Source: Listeria booriae (GTDB lineage: Bacteria; Bacillota; Bacilli; Lactobacillales; Listeriaceae). Taken from it: 64,000 nucleotides of DNA. Shown here piece by piece: positions 1 through 9,444 of the stretch. The DNA lies in NCBI RefSeq assembly GCF_000766865.1, contig NZ_JNFA01000019.1:248001-312000 (forward strand), written 5' to 3'. The notes beneath the pieces were generated by a model. It had not been told where the DNA came from. It did not search any database and saw only the letters and a program-made list of their open reading frames with translations. Both the position numbers and the translations under genes were made by a program. Positions within the stretch are counted from its first letter, which is position 1, and every line of letters begins with the position of its first letter.

Positions 1-3000
1 TCGCCAGGTTGGATTAGTGCATCCATCAAAGCTTGTTTTTGCTTTTGTAAATTATAGATTTTCTCTTCAATCGTGCCTTTTGTAATCATTCGAATGACTT
101 GGACGACGTTTTTCTGGCCGATTCGGTGCGCCCGGCTTGCCGCTTGTTCTTCCACAGCTGGATTCCACCATAAATCATACAAAATCACGGTATCCGCGCC
201 AGTCAAGTTCAGCCCAGTTCCCCCAGCTTTTAGCGAAATAAAGAATAAATCCGCATCGCCTGCATTAAACGCGTTTACAAGGTCCATTCGGCTTTTCGAA
301 GGTGTGCTGCCATCCATGTAAAAATAGCGATATTCCTCTTCTTCGGCCTTGGCTTTCATGATTTGCAACATCGATGTAAATTGCGAGAAAATCAAAATTC
401 GTTTGCCGTTTTCACGTGCTGTTTGTATTGTATCAAACAATTGCATCAGTTTACCAGAACCACCATCGTAATTCTCGACAAATAATGCTGGATCACAACA
501 AATTTGACGTAACCGCGTAAGTCCTGCGAGTAATTTGATACGGTCTTCTTGCTCGTTTTCGCCAATTTCCTGTTGAATTTTCTCCAAATAAGCTAGGTAA
601 ATTTTCTTTTGTGGCTCTGTTAATTCGGAGTACAGGTTCGTTTCGATTTTGTCTGGCAGTTCTTTTACGACATCGCGTTTCAAACGGCGCATCAAGAACG
701 GCCTTATCATCTGTGCCACGCGTTCGTGCGGTAATTCTTTAAACTTGCGTAGCGACGGGAAAAATCCTGGCATAATCGTTTGGAACATCGTCCACAGCTC
801 ATCAATGCTATTTTCAAGCGGCGTACCACTTAAAGCAAAAACATTCGTCGTCTTCAGGCTCCGTACAGCTTGCGACGCCTTCGTATTATAATTCTTAATC
901 GCTTGCGCCTCATCCAAAATAATCGTCTGAAAACGCGTCCCTAAAAATTCATGTTCATCTTGACGTAACGACGGATACGAAATTAAATACACATTATTCG
1001 GCGCGATTTTCTGAATCATTTCCGTCCGAATTGGTGACGTCCCGTGAATCACTGTCACCGGCACTTCTGGTGCAAACTTCTCAAACTCGCTCGCCCAGTT
1101 GTAAAGTAGCGATGCTGGCGTTACAATCAGAACTGGTTTCATGTCCACATTGTCTTCTAAGCAAGACGTAATGTACGTAATCGCCTGCAACGTTTTCCCA
1201 AGACCCATATCATCAGCCAAAACACCGCCTAAATGATATTTACTCAGCGACTTCATCCATTCAAAACCAGTTACTTGATACTCGCGAAGCTCCGCGTTCA
1301 AATTTTCTGGTAGTGGGTACGAAACCGCCTCTTGGTTCACAATTTCATGTAGCAATTCGCGGAATGTGCGGCTGAACTTGTTGTGTTCGGTCTTCGCACT
1401 CCCCATCGCTTCATAAATCTGCATACCCCGGTAAAGCGGCACAGCCATTTGTTGCGCGACTTCTTTTTTGCGTACATCCAAAATATCAAAAATTGCTTCC
1501 ATTTGTTGATAACTCTCGTCTTCCAGAGAAAGAAAACGGCCATTATGCAAACGATGGTACTTTCTTTTTTCACGTAGCGATTGGAGTACTTCTTGGATTT
1601 CATTCGTGTCGATGCCTTGAAAATCAAATGCCACAGATAAGAAATCATTATCCTGCGATACATCGATTGTCGTCGTTGGCTTGACGTGCTCTTCCACCAT
1701 TTCCTCCAAGCCATCTTCCAAATACACCTCCACGTCTGTCGCAAGGCTTGGTACAACGCGATAATAAAACTCATAAAGACTAGCCTCATCCGCATTCACA
1801 ACCATCTGTGTCTCGGAAAAATGAACAGGTGCCGCTTCCATCCGGTGCATAATTTTTGCTTCCATTTCCATATCGCGAATCATAATCCGCCCATCGGGAT
1901 CCACACTATCTGTCAGCGCGAACGGATCAAACACTTGGGGACCGTAATGATATTCCAATTTAACGACATGCTCACCATTCTTTTGCGAAATCCACATCTT
2001 GGCAAGGAGTGGTTGTTGAATAACACGGTCTTCAATCGATGGATCAATTTGGACATGTCCACTTTTTTGCAAAGATGGCAATACGTAAGACATCACTTCG
2101 CTCAGTTGCGATTCCGAGAACTGGACCACTTCATTTTCCGTTACGTTATGAAAATGGATCAGCGGCGTCAGTTGCTCCCAAATCGCATCACTCGGACGGT
2201 AAAACACGCCATTCAGAAATAATAGTCGATAGTTTTCCAAATAACTCGCCTGTTGCAATTCTTCCATCACAAGTTGGTACATATCGCCGTTTTCATTTTT
2301 ACGAAAAACGAATGAGAACGGTAGCGCGCCTTTTTTAAAAGCGAGACCGCTATATTTAATATCATCATGAATACACGTCGTATTTTGCAACATTAAATCG
2401 GCCAAAATTGTCTCAGCCAAGCTCGGCGGAATGATCAACACCTTCTCCTCCGCATACGATTTGTTCCAATAAAAGCTGTCCGTATCATACATCTTAGCAA
2501 TCTCATGAATCTTCATCAATTCATTAAAAATCGCTAAATCACGCGTATCGAAATAATGTTCATTCGGATCAAAACTGAAATTCTTCGTGAAAAAGTAGCT
2601 CGTATTTTCTTGAATGGCTTGCAAAAAGTCACCAATATTTTTCACAACATACGTACGATCTTCGCCCACTTTCAAATCAATTGTCAGCGCATTTTTTTCC
2701 TTACTTTCTTGCATTCGCAAAATGTATTCTACTTTTAATGGTGATTTCGCCGTTGTATCAAAGGTATCGAACTGTCGATCCATGTTTTCTTGAAAAAGCG
2801 ATAATAATGTCGTTGCTTCTTGTGCTAAAATACGTTGTTTGAAATTCGCTTTCTCGATTTGGGTTTGGCGCGCTTCATGTTCTAGTTGAATCGCATAAAT
2901 ATGCGCACATATACCGCCTTCTTGGTACACGATACAATCGCATTGGTATTTCTCGTGATTCATATGTTTTATTTCATAAGATACGCCATCATCCACGACG

Positions 3001-3128
3001 ACAGAACGCGTTATTTGCGGCTGACTCGTTTTTTCCTCAAAAACAGTAATCGCCCCATCTTCTAGTAATTCGCGCCCCTTTTTCTTCATCGAAACAGGAA
3101 TCATCATGTTTTTTGGATCTGTTAACAA
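1..3128 (-). CDS. SWI/SNF (SNF2) family helicase with SWIM zinc finger, 3' end cut by window
   Basis: DNA-dependent ATPase/translocase of the Swi2/Snf2 superfamily. In transcript order it encodes an N-terminal SWIM zinc finger (CDC then CAH, about 2900-2945), a long helicase-associated region, motif I LADDMGLGKT near 1205, a DEAQ Walker B box near 915, and the C-terminal helicase half ending with an RAHRIGQ motif. The frame is still open at base 1, and family length (about 1070 residues, from memory) suggests only a few codons are missing. I chose a TTG start at 3128 because AGGAG lies about 9 bases upstream, inside the end of the preceding acetyltransferase gene, and the next in-frame ATG codons lack a site. 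It lies 5 bases behind that gene and is probably co-transcribed with sbcDC. Helicase identity is firm; its substrate is unknown. Confidence 0.93.
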   Translation of the reverse strand, partial: MLTDPKNMMIPVSMKKKGRELLEDGAITVFEEKTSQPQITRSVVVDDGVSYEIKHMNHEKYQCDCIVYQEGGICAHIYAIQLEHEARQTQIEKANFKQRILAQEATTLLSLFQENMDRQFDTFDTTAKSPLKVEYILRMQESKEKNALTIDLKVGEDRTYVVKNIGDFLQAIQENTSYFFTKNFSFDPNEHYFDTRDLAIFNELMKIHEIAKMYDTDSFYWNKSYAEEKVLIIPPSLAETILADLMLQNTTCIHDDIKYSGLAFKKGALPFSFVFRKNENGDMYQLVMEELQQASYLENYRLLFLNGVFYRPSDAIWEQLTPLIHFHNVTENEVVQFSESQLSEVMSYVLPSLQKSGHVQIDPSIEDRVIQQPLLAKMWISQKNGEHVVKLEYHYGPQVFDPFALTDSVDPDGRIMIRDMEMEAKIMHRMEAAPVHFSETQMVVNADEASLYEFYYRVVPSLATDVEVYLEDGLEEMVEEHVKPTTTIDVSQDNDFLSVAFDFQGIDTNEIQEVLQSLREKRKYHRLHNGRFLSLEDESYQQMEAIFDILDVRKKEVAQQMAVPLYRGMQIYEAMGSAKTEHNKFSRTFRELLHEIVNQEAVSYPLPENLNAELREYQVTGFEWMKSLSKYHLGGVLADDMGLGKTLQAITYITSCLEDNVDMKPVLIVTPASLLYNWASEFEKFAPEVPVTVIHGTSPIRTEMIQKIAPNNVYLISYPSLRQDEHEFLGTRFQTIILDEAQAIKNYNTKASQAVRSLKTTNVFALSGTPLENSIDELWTMFQTIMPGFFPSLRKFKELPHERVAQMIRPFLMRRLKRDVVKELPDKIETNLYSELTEPQKKIYLAYLEKIQQEIGENEQEDRIKLLAGLTRLRQICCDPALFVENYDGGSGKLMQLFDTIQTARENGKRILIFSQFTSMLQIMKAKAEEEEYRYFYMDGSTPSKSRMDLVNAFNAGDADLFFISLKAGGTGLNLTGADTVILYDLWWNPAVEEQAASRAHRIGQKNVVQVIRMITKGTIEEKIYNLQKQKQALMDALIQPG

Positions 3129-3133
3129 ACCGC

Positions 3134-3703
3134 TCAACTCCTGACATTTTGGGTCATATGATAATAATCATGACCGGATAAAACCAAATCGTATTCCGAT
3201 TCGTAACCTAATTTTTTATACAAACTTAATGCGCCTTCGTTTGCTTTTTCTACGTTTAGCGCGATGATTTCGCAGTTTTTGGCAACCGCTAGTTCTTTAA
3301 AGGCATGCAGTAGTTCTTTACCGATTCCTTGCCCGCGGTACGCCGAATCCACAACGAGTGAATCCAAATAATATTCGCCCATCCATGTTTCCTGCTCTGT
3401 GAAAAGCGGCATTTTATTCACGATGCCAAACATATCTTGCAAACCTTCCCAAGAATCATCGTGATTTTCTGCGTGTTCCCCTTGATAGCTCACCATGATA
3501 CCGGCAATTTTGCCATCGATTTCTTTGACCATCACGTTCTCTTTGCTAAACCGATAGTCCGGTCGCACGAAGCTGGCCTCAATCATTTGTAACATCATCG
3601 GCCTGTTAACACCTTTTAAAAATGGTAATTCCATGTCTTCTAATATAATTAAAATCAGTGGCGCCACTTGATCTGCGTCTTCTGCTCTCGCTTGTCGTAT
3701 CAT
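3134..3703 (-). CDS. GNAT family N-acetyltransferase
   Basis: 189-residue protein of the GCN5-related acetyltransferase fold, which moves an acetyl group from acetyl-CoA to an amine. The pyrophosphate-binding motif A is visible as RGQGIGKELL, and the following ALNVEKANEGALSLYKKLGY segment is the usual motif B region. The substrate cannot be predicted. The ATG at 3703 is preferred over the one at 3721 because GGAGG sits 7 bases before it, while the upstream ATG would place that ribosome site inside its own coding sequence. The gene follows sbcC by 112 bases on the same strand, and its last codons carry the ribosome-binding site of the SNF2 helicase gene, so translation of the two is probably coupled. 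Confidence 0.88.
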   Translation of the reverse strand: MIRQARAEDADQVAPLILIILEDMELPFLKGVNRPMMLQMIEASFVRPDYRFSKENVMVKEIDGKIAGIMVSYQGEHAENHDDSWEGLQDMFGIVNKMPLFTEQETWMGEYYLDSLVVDSAYRGQGIGKELLHAFKELAVAKNCEIIALNVEKANEGALSLYKKLGYESEYDLVLSGHDYYHMTQNVRS

Positions 3704-3815
3704 CACAATTCCTCCATTCATCCCGCCATTACGAAATTGGGGTTCCTTTTTTTAACCAATTAATCTATTATATCGAAAAAATGCTGATGTTTCAAACAGA
3801 GGAGCTATTTTTGTA

Positions 3816-6800
3816 TCACGTACGGACTTCTATTTCTGTCAATTGTCCTTGTGTGTGAAATTTCGTCGTGCTGCCGTGGTTCGTTGCGGTTACTTCTAGC
3901 CTTGATGAAATGCGCTCTTTTAGCTCGGGAACGTGAGAGATAATACCGACTAAGCGCCCAGATTGTTGCGTTTCAAGCAAGCATTCTACCGCCATATCAA
4001 GCGATTCAGGGTCTAGTGTGCCGAATCCTTCATCGATAAACATCGTCTCCAGCGAAATCCCGCCAGACATCTCCTGAACGACCTCAGCAAGCGCCAAAGC
4101 AAGTGCCAATGATGTTTTAAAACTTTCACCGCCAGATAATGTCTTCACGTGCCGTTCCAAACCAGTATATTCATCGTAGACTTCGAGTTCTAAGCCACTT
4201 TGCACGTTTCCTTTAGACTTTTCCTTTTTGCGAATCAGTTGAAACCTACCATTCGTCATTTTTTTCAGGCGTCCGTTTGCCCGAAGCAAAATCGTGTCTA
4301 AAAATGTGGCTAAAACATAGCGCTCAAATGTTAAGCGTCGGTCGTTTTTCCCGCGAGCCATGTCCGCTAAATAACCAACATCCGCATAGGCTTCTTCGGC
4401 TTGTTTTGTTTCTGCTAGCGTTGTTTGGAATTGTTCTGCAAGCGTTTGGAGTTTGCGAATCGTTTCTTTTTGCGCGATTGCTTGTTCCGTTTGTTCTTGG
4501 TACACTTGCCCTGCCGCTGTGCTTTGTTGTTGTAATTGTGGTAAATCTGGCTTCTCGGCGCCCTCTAATCGTGCTTCACTTTCTTTCAAGCGCTCCGTTA
4601 CGAAATGGTATTTCTGCTCGTACGCCTGCACGTAAGCTTCTTTATCCGCCAAAACTTCCGCTGATAAAGTGGCTTGACGATATGTCGCATAGTCCGCAAA
4701 ACCGTTTTCCATCATGATGTTCTTGAAAACTTGCCGTTGTGTCGCCAGTGCTTCAGTTGCTTTTTGCGCCGCTTTTTCGGTCATGTCTTTGGATGAAGTC
4801 GCCTTCACATGTTGCTCTTTCGCATGATTATAAGCCGTTTCCACCGTTTGCTGTTTTGTCTCAAAAGCTTGAATTTGCGCGGTTAGAACTTGTTGTCGTT
4901 CGAAAAATTGCTTCGCATTGCGAAACGGCTCGGGAACATCTTCTAAAAGGAGCGCATGCGTTGTTTCTGCGGTTGCCACTGTTTTTTGCACTTCTTCGTA
5001 GGCGGACTGGAGTTCTTTTTGTTGTCCCGAAATCACCTCAGCTTCCGTTTTATTCGCCGTTATTTGTTCCTCGATATCTGCTGTCTTTTGTAAAAAAACA
5101 TCTAGCTCGGTTTGTTGTTCCGCCAATTGTTGCAGTTCTGCGGCACAATCCTGATGCAGTTTCTCCAAGCCATCTACATCAACCTCAAAAATAAGCTGTT
5201 CGATTTGCCATTTTTGTTGGCTTTGTTGCATTACTAAAGAAGCTAGCGCCTCTTTCTTGAGACTGAATTGTTCCTTTGCCGCGTCTAATGCCTCTTTCGA
5301 AACAGATAGTGTATGCGTGGCAGCCATTGGGTGTTCCAGCGCGCCACACACAGGGCATGCTTCTCCATCGACGAGCGTTAACGCCAGTTGTGCCGCCTGT
5401 TCTTGTTGCCAATCTTGCTCTAACTTCGAAAATAGCTTTTCTGCCTCTTCTGCTTCTTGTTGGGCGATTGTTATCGATGTTTCCAATTGTTCTAAAGTTG
5501 TCTCTAACGTTTGTTTTTGTTGCTTTTTCTTTATTTCCGCGGCAAACAATGTTTCTTGTTGTTGCAATTCGGCTTGTTTTTGTTTCAAGGTTGCCTGTTT
5601 GAGCTGTGTTTCATGCACATGTTGACGCGTCTTCGCTAATTGTTCAGCGCGCTCTGCCACCCGTTTCTCATTTACCACGAGCCGTTCAAGGTCTTGTGCC
5701 ACCGCTTGTTTCCGTTCATTCTCGCTTGTTATTGTTTGCTGTACTTCCAATGCCCGGTTCACTTTTTCTTCCATGATTTGCAATTGTTCTTGCTCTTTTA
5801 GCCAAGCTTGATAGGACGGCTCCAATTCCTTTTGTTGTGTCATTTCCCGCGTCGCCACATCCAGCGCTTCCTCACAATCTCGCAAATGCACGATAGCCTG
5901 CTGTGACTCCAGTTCCGCCTCATCCAACTGCTGTTTCAAACGTAAACACAACGCATCCTGATCGATAATCGCGCCCGCTTTTTTGGCCCAAACAATATGC
6001 TCTTTTTCTTGCAAAATTTGTGCTGTTTCCCGTTCCAATTTTTCTTTATCCAAACGTAATTCTGCTAATTGCGCCCACTCTGCCATTTTTTCCTCAGCAA
6101 GCGTCACATTTTTAGCCGCTATTTCCGCTTTTTCCTTAGCTATCGCAACCTGCTCCTGCAAAACGGCACCGGCCTCTTCTTCCGTCTCAATTCGCGTCAC
6201 AAAAAGCAGTGCAATATCCTGCGCCGTTTTTCCCGAAAGCGTCTCCTCATCAAACACCATTCGCGTCACATTCGCCGTTTTCGCACGCAACTGCCGTACT
6301 TGCTCCTCTTGCTCCTTCTGCGCTTGCCATAAACGTTCCTCGATGGCCTGATAAAAATGCGTTCGCGCCAACCGTTGCAATATCGCTTCCTTCTCCTTAC
6401 TTTCCGCGACTAGCAATTCCCGAAACTCGCCCTGCGGAATCATCAAAATTTGCCGGAACTGGTCCACCGTCAATTGCATAATCTCCGCCATTTTCGTCCC
6501 AACATCCCGAACCGAACTTGCCAGCAACTTTTCCGTTTCTCCGTCTAGCTCATACAATTCCGCTTTCGCAGTCACCGTCGTCATACCCTCACCACGCTGC
6601 TTCGGCACATCCTGCTGTGGCACCCGTCGAATCAAATACCGCGTCCCACGCAGCAGAAACTCCAACCGAACCTCCGTCAAGTCCTCCGCCTTCGCAAAAT
6701 GACTCCGCACCGAAAAGCCTTCCCGATCATTCGTGTTCGCCTTCCCAAACAACGCAAACGTCATCGCATCAAAAATCGTCGACTTCCCGGCTCCCGTCTT

Positions 6801-6905
6801 GCCCGAAATCACAAAAATCCGTTCCTGTCCCAACTCCGTAAAATCAATCGTCTCTTCCCGCGCATAAGCTCCAAAAGCCTGCATCGTCAGCCGTAACGGT
6901 CTCAC
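3816..6905 (-). CDS. sbcC: Exonuclease SbcCD subunit C (SMC-like ATPase)
   Basis: 1029-residue ATPase subunit of the SbcCD (Mre11-Rad50 type) nuclease, which opens hairpins and trims DNA ends blocked by proteins. Walker A GKTGAGKST lies near residue 35. A long Glu/Gln-rich coiled coil runs to a central zinc hook CPVCGALEHP, followed by the returning coil. The ABC signature LSGGE and Walker B FIDEGFGTLD lie near the C-terminus. It starts at a GTG that overlaps the sbcD stop (GTGA), so the two subunits are translationally coupled; GGGAGG precedes the GTG. Strong strand bias of the sequence makes several long, meaningless open frames on the opposite strand. Length and motifs are normal for the family. 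Confidence 0.97.
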   Translation of the reverse strand: MRPLRLTMQAFGAYAREETIDFTELGQERIFVISGKTGAGKSTIFDAMTFALFGKANTNDREGFSVRSHFAKAEDLTEVRLEFLLRGTRYLIRRVPQQDVPKQRGEGMTTVTAKAELYELDGETEKLLASSVRDVGTKMAEIMQLTVDQFRQILMIPQGEFRELLVAESKEKEAILQRLARTHFYQAIEERLWQAQKEQEEQVRQLRAKTANVTRMVFDEETLSGKTAQDIALLFVTRIETEEEAGAVLQEQVAIAKEKAEIAAKNVTLAEEKMAEWAQLAELRLDKEKLERETAQILQEKEHIVWAKKAGAIIDQDALCLRLKQQLDEAELESQQAIVHLRDCEEALDVATREMTQQKELEPSYQAWLKEQEQLQIMEEKVNRALEVQQTITSENERKQAVAQDLERLVVNEKRVAERAEQLAKTRQHVHETQLKQATLKQKQAELQQQETLFAAEIKKKQQKQTLETTLEQLETSITIAQQEAEEAEKLFSKLEQDWQQEQAAQLALTLVDGEACPVCGALEHPMAATHTLSVSKEALDAAKEQFSLKKEALASLVMQQSQQKWQIEQLIFEVDVDGLEKLHQDCAAELQQLAEQQTELDVFLQKTADIEEQITANKTEAEVISGQQKELQSAYEEVQKTVATAETTHALLLEDVPEPFRNAKQFFERQQVLTAQIQAFETKQQTVETAYNHAKEQHVKATSSKDMTEKAAQKATEALATQRQVFKNIMMENGFADYATYRQATLSAEVLADKEAYVQAYEQKYHFVTERLKESEARLEGAEKPDLPQLQQQSTAAGQVYQEQTEQAIAQKETIRKLQTLAEQFQTTLAETKQAEEAYADVGYLADMARGKNDRRLTFERYVLATFLDTILLRANGRLKKMTNGRFQLIRKKEKSKGNVQSGLELEVYDEYTGLERHVKTLSGGESFKTSLALALALAEVVQEMSGGISLETMFIDEGFGTLDPESLDMAVECLLETQQSGRLVGIISHVPELKERISSRLEVTATNHGSTTKFHTQGQLTEIEVRT

Positions 6906-8029
6906 GCGTCCTCGCCTCCCTTCACCAAATCCATCGTCTCACGCATTATCTCCACTTGCCGCTCCGTCAATTCCTTCCCACTCACATGCGCGAAAAATTG
7001 ACCAAACAGCTCCAAATCATCCTTTTTCACAACGTCCTCAAAACGTTCAAACGCCGTATCCGCTAACTTTTCGCGAACCCGTTCCAAATGCAGTACATTC
7101 GGATACATCGCGCGCAATTGCCCCATCGGATCAACCAACGCGCCCTCGTCCAACAAATTAATTTGCAGAAAATCCTCATTTCCCGGTGCCACATTCGCTA
7201 ATAAGTCCGCCAAATAGCCCTCCACCACACGCAAATCATGCAATGGCTCTAGGAACCGTTCCCGAACCTCTTCTAAATCCTTCCCGTCCATCGTCACAAT
7301 TCGCACACTTTTCTTATCCTGCGCCTCCGAAAACGAATATTTTAGTGGCGACCCCGCATAAAAAATCGTCGGATGATGAATCGCATGCGGATGATGCAAA
7401 TGCCCTAGCGCCACATAATCAAATCCATCAAAACAATCCGTCGACACCCGATCTACATTCCCAATTGCCAGTTGCCGCTCCGAATCACTCGGAATACCCC
7501 CAGCAACAAACGCATGCCCAACTAAAATCTGCGGCTTCGTCTCATCCCACTTCGCCCTAATACCAGCCGTCACCGCCTGCATCGCATCTTCAAACGACCG
7601 CACAGACTTATCCTCCAAAGTCGCACGAACAACCGCAGGCTCATGATACGGCACAAGCCACACCTGCGCCCCACACCATTCAATCGGCGCCAAATCACGC
7701 GCTAACGTCCCTTGAATATGCAAACCACTTTTCTCATACCAAGCCGAACCAAAGTTAACCCGCTCCGCACTATCATGATTCCCACTAATCGCAAAAACCG
7801 GCAACCCAAGCCGTACATTCAATTCCATCAAAATATCATTCAAAAGCGTCACCGCATCCGCCGGAGGAACCGACCTATCATACAAGTCTCCCGCAATAAT
7901 AATCCCGTCAACCTGCTCCTCCTGCGCAATCCGTCCAATCTGCGCCAATATGTACTCCTGCTCCACCAACATCGAAACCCCGTTCACCATTTTTCCCAAA
8001 TGCCAATCCGCTGTATGTAAAAATTTCAT
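6902..8029 (-). CDS. sbcD: Exonuclease SbcCD subunit D (Mre11-like nuclease)
   Basis: 375-residue metallophosphoesterase subunit of SbcCD. The N-terminus MKFLHTADWHLGK gives the first metal-binding motif (DxH); GDLYDR, a GNHD motif (SGNHDS) and GHLHHP follow in the order expected for Mn-dependent Mre11/SbcD nucleases. The ATG at 8029 is chosen over the GTG at 8038 because GAGGTG stands 6 bases before it. It is the first gene of a minus-strand operon (sbcD-sbcC-GNAT-SNF2) and is divergent from plsC. A TATAAT-like -10 sequence is present in the shared upstream region on the minus strand, though without a clear -35. Confidence 0.96.
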   Translation of the reverse strand: MKFLHTADWHLGKMVNGVSMLVEQEYILAQIGRIAQEEQVDGIIIAGDLYDRSVPPADAVTLLNDILMELNVRLGLPVFAISGNHDSAERVNFGSAWYEKSGLHIQGTLARDLAPIEWCGAQVWLVPYHEPAVVRATLEDKSVRSFEDAMQAVTAGIRAKWDETKPQILVGHAFVAGGIPSDSERQLAIGNVDRVSTDCFDGFDYVALGHLHHPHAIHHPTIFYAGSPLKYSFSEAQDKKSVRIVTMDGKDLEEVRERFLEPLHDLRVVEGYLADLLANVAPGNEDFLQINLLDEGALVDPMGQLRAMYPNVLHLERVREKLADTAFERFEDVVKKDDLELFGQFFAHVSGKELTERQVEIMRETMDLVKGGEDA

Positions 8030-8109
8030 TCCAAACACCTCATCACAATTATTACTGCCTATTATACTACACTTTCCAACACTTAAGCACTAGACGTTTT
8101 CCGAATCTT

Positions 8110-8138
8110 TCAGTATACTAAAAAGAAGATAAAAAAGA
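8110..8138 (+). promoter_or_regulatory. Candidate plsC promoter
   Basis: TATACT preceded by a 17-base spacer and TAGACG, reading towards plsC. The -10 is good and the -35 weak. Coordinates are good to within a few bases. Confidence 0.5.
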
Positions 8139-8157
8139 ATCATGGGAGTGAACTAAC

Positions 8158-8766
8158 TTGTTCTATACATTTGCACGAAACACCGTACATGTCATTTTAA
8201 CAATTCTCGGCGGTCGTTTCCAAGTTCAAAACAAAGAGAAAATTCCAGAAGCACCGTTCGTCGTTGTTTCTACGCATACCACATGGATTGAAATCCTCTA
8301 CCTCGGCTTTGCGATTAAACCGCTACAAATCAACTATATGGCCAAACAAGAACTTTTCAAAACAAAATTCCTAAACTGGCTAATGCGTCACCTAAACGCC
8401 TTCCCAGTTAACCGTGAAAACCCAGGCCCAAGCGCTATCAAACTACCAATTCGCCTCCTAAAAGACGGCAAAGTAGTCGGCATCTTCCCAAGTGGCACAC
8501 GAAAATCAGCCGGTCTCCATCTAAAACGCGGCGCCGTAACAGTTGCCCTAAAAGGTAAGGTTCCAATTCTACCCGCTGTTTATGACGGCCCGAAAACATT
8601 TGGTGAACTTCTAAAACGCAAGAAAATCACAATTCGTTTCGGCGATCCAATTCACTTCAACGATAAAGACGTCGAACAAAAAGATTTGCTAGAAATGAAA
8701 TCAGAAGCAGTATTAAACGCTTTTGAACAATTACAATCCGAAATCAATGCAACCAAATCCAAATAA
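8158..8766 (+). CDS. plsC: 1-acyl-sn-glycerol-3-phosphate acyltransferase (PlsC family)
   Basis: 202-residue membrane-associated acyltransferase that would add the second acyl chain to lysophosphatidic acid. The family blocks can be followed: the catalytic histidine in VSTHTTWIEIL, FPVNRENPGPSA, then GIFPSGTRKS and a PAVYDGP block. Two positions are non-standard: the HX4D acid is glutamate (HTTWIE), and the usual EGTR is SGTR. The TTG start at 8158 is supported by GGGAGTG about 8 bases upstream; no in-frame ATG gives a full catalytic domain. A promoter with -10 TATACT is found at 8107-8138. A strong hairpin terminator follows. The acyltransferase family is clear; the exact acceptor is inferred. 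Confidence 0.9.
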   Translation: MFYTFARNTVHVILTILGGRFQVQNKEKIPEAPFVVVSTHTTWIEILYLGFAIKPLQINYMAKQELFKTKFLNWLMRHLNAFPVNRENPGPSAIKLPIRLLKDGKVVGIFPSGTRKSAGLHLKRGAVTVALKGKVPILPAVYDGPKTFGELLKRKKITIRFGDPIHFNDKDVEQKDLLEMKSEAVLNAFEQLQSEINATKSK

Positions 8767-8768
8767 CA

Positions 8769-8815
8769 ACAAAACGCGTAGCATCCATTTTCATGGGTAC
8801 CACGCGTTTTTTCAT
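8769..8815. terminator. Bidirectional terminator between plsC and the lipoprotein gene
   Basis: Inverted repeat AAAACGCGT...ACGCGTTTTTT with an inner GCATCC/GGGTAC region. The flanking A-run and T-run let it serve both convergent genes. Confidence 0.8.
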
Positions 8816-8824
8816 GTCGCTAAC

Positions 8825-9328
8825 TTATGCAGCTGTATCCGTCATAATATCAGAAGGTGCCAAACCAGCATCTTTCAATACTTTACCAAGATCTTTAGAA
8901 GCCTTTTTCATCGCGTCATCTGCTGATTTCGTATCGATTGGAGAAGCTTTCAAGCCTTTTGCTTCCTCCGCATACGCATCGCTCAACTCTTTGACAGCAT
9001 CTTTAAATTTATCTGTGTACGTTCCTAAATTCGGCACTTTTGTATCTGCTAATACTTGTGATACTTTATCCGCAGAATCGCTTGCCGCTGTTGCTAATGT
9101 CGTTAATTCCGCACCAGTTGGCGGTGTGTCGCTACCAATTGCTGCTTGATACGCATCATAATCCGCATCGTTATCATTAATTTTTGCAACTAAATCCATG
9201 TAGAAATTCATGATGTCTGCTTTCACATCTTTTTTCTCTGTTGCTTGCTCATCCTTATTTGTTTCTCCACAAGCTGCTAGTCCGAAAACAAGCGCAAGTG
9301 AAAATAAAGCTATTAATACCTTTTTCAA
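8825..9328 (-). CDS. Predicted lipoprotein, function unknown
   Basis: 167-residue secreted lipoprotein. The N-terminus MKKVLIALFSLALVFG followed by LAAC is a typical signal peptide with lipobox, with cysteine at residue 20 as the lipidated residue. The mature part is acidic, helical and Ala/Asp/Lys-rich, with no catalytic motif that I recognise; a role outside the membrane is all that can be said. The TTG start at 9328 has GAGGAGGG about 7 bases upstream. It has its own strong promoter at 9383-9411. A similar lipoprotein next to plsC is, as I recall, also present in other Listeria. Confidence 0.85.
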   Translation of the reverse strand: MKKVLIALFSLALVFGLAACGETNKDEQATEKKDVKADIMNFYMDLVAKINDNDADYDAYQAAIGSDTPPTGAELTTLATAASDSADKVSQVLADTKVPNLGTYTDKFKDAVKELSDAYAEEAKGLKASPIDTKSADDAMKKASKDLGKVLKDAGLAPSDIMTDTAA

Positions 9329-9382
9329 ATAAAACCCTCCTCTTTTTGTTATACCTGTCGCCTAATTTGTGCAACCTTATTT

Positions 9383-9411
9383 ATTATAGCTATGTTACAA
9401 CAATATTTCAA
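9383..9411 (-). promoter_or_regulatory. Promoter of the lipoprotein gene
   Basis: TTGAAA, a 17-base spacer and TATAAT on the minus strand: a near-consensus sigma-A promoter about 55 bases before the start codon. Confidence 0.75.
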
Positions 9412-9444
9412 CCGTTTGTATAGAAGAAATATACACCTTGTTCA

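Noticed and set aside
1337-2338. Open frames of up to 178 codons on both strands within the SNF2 helicase gene
   Set aside because: They overlap the well-supported helicase frame with its motifs I and II, and have no plausible starts.
4277-7560. Several long plus-strand open frames opposite sbcC and sbcD
   Set aside because: They lack ribosome sites and family motifs, and result from the strong strand bias of sbcC and sbcD.
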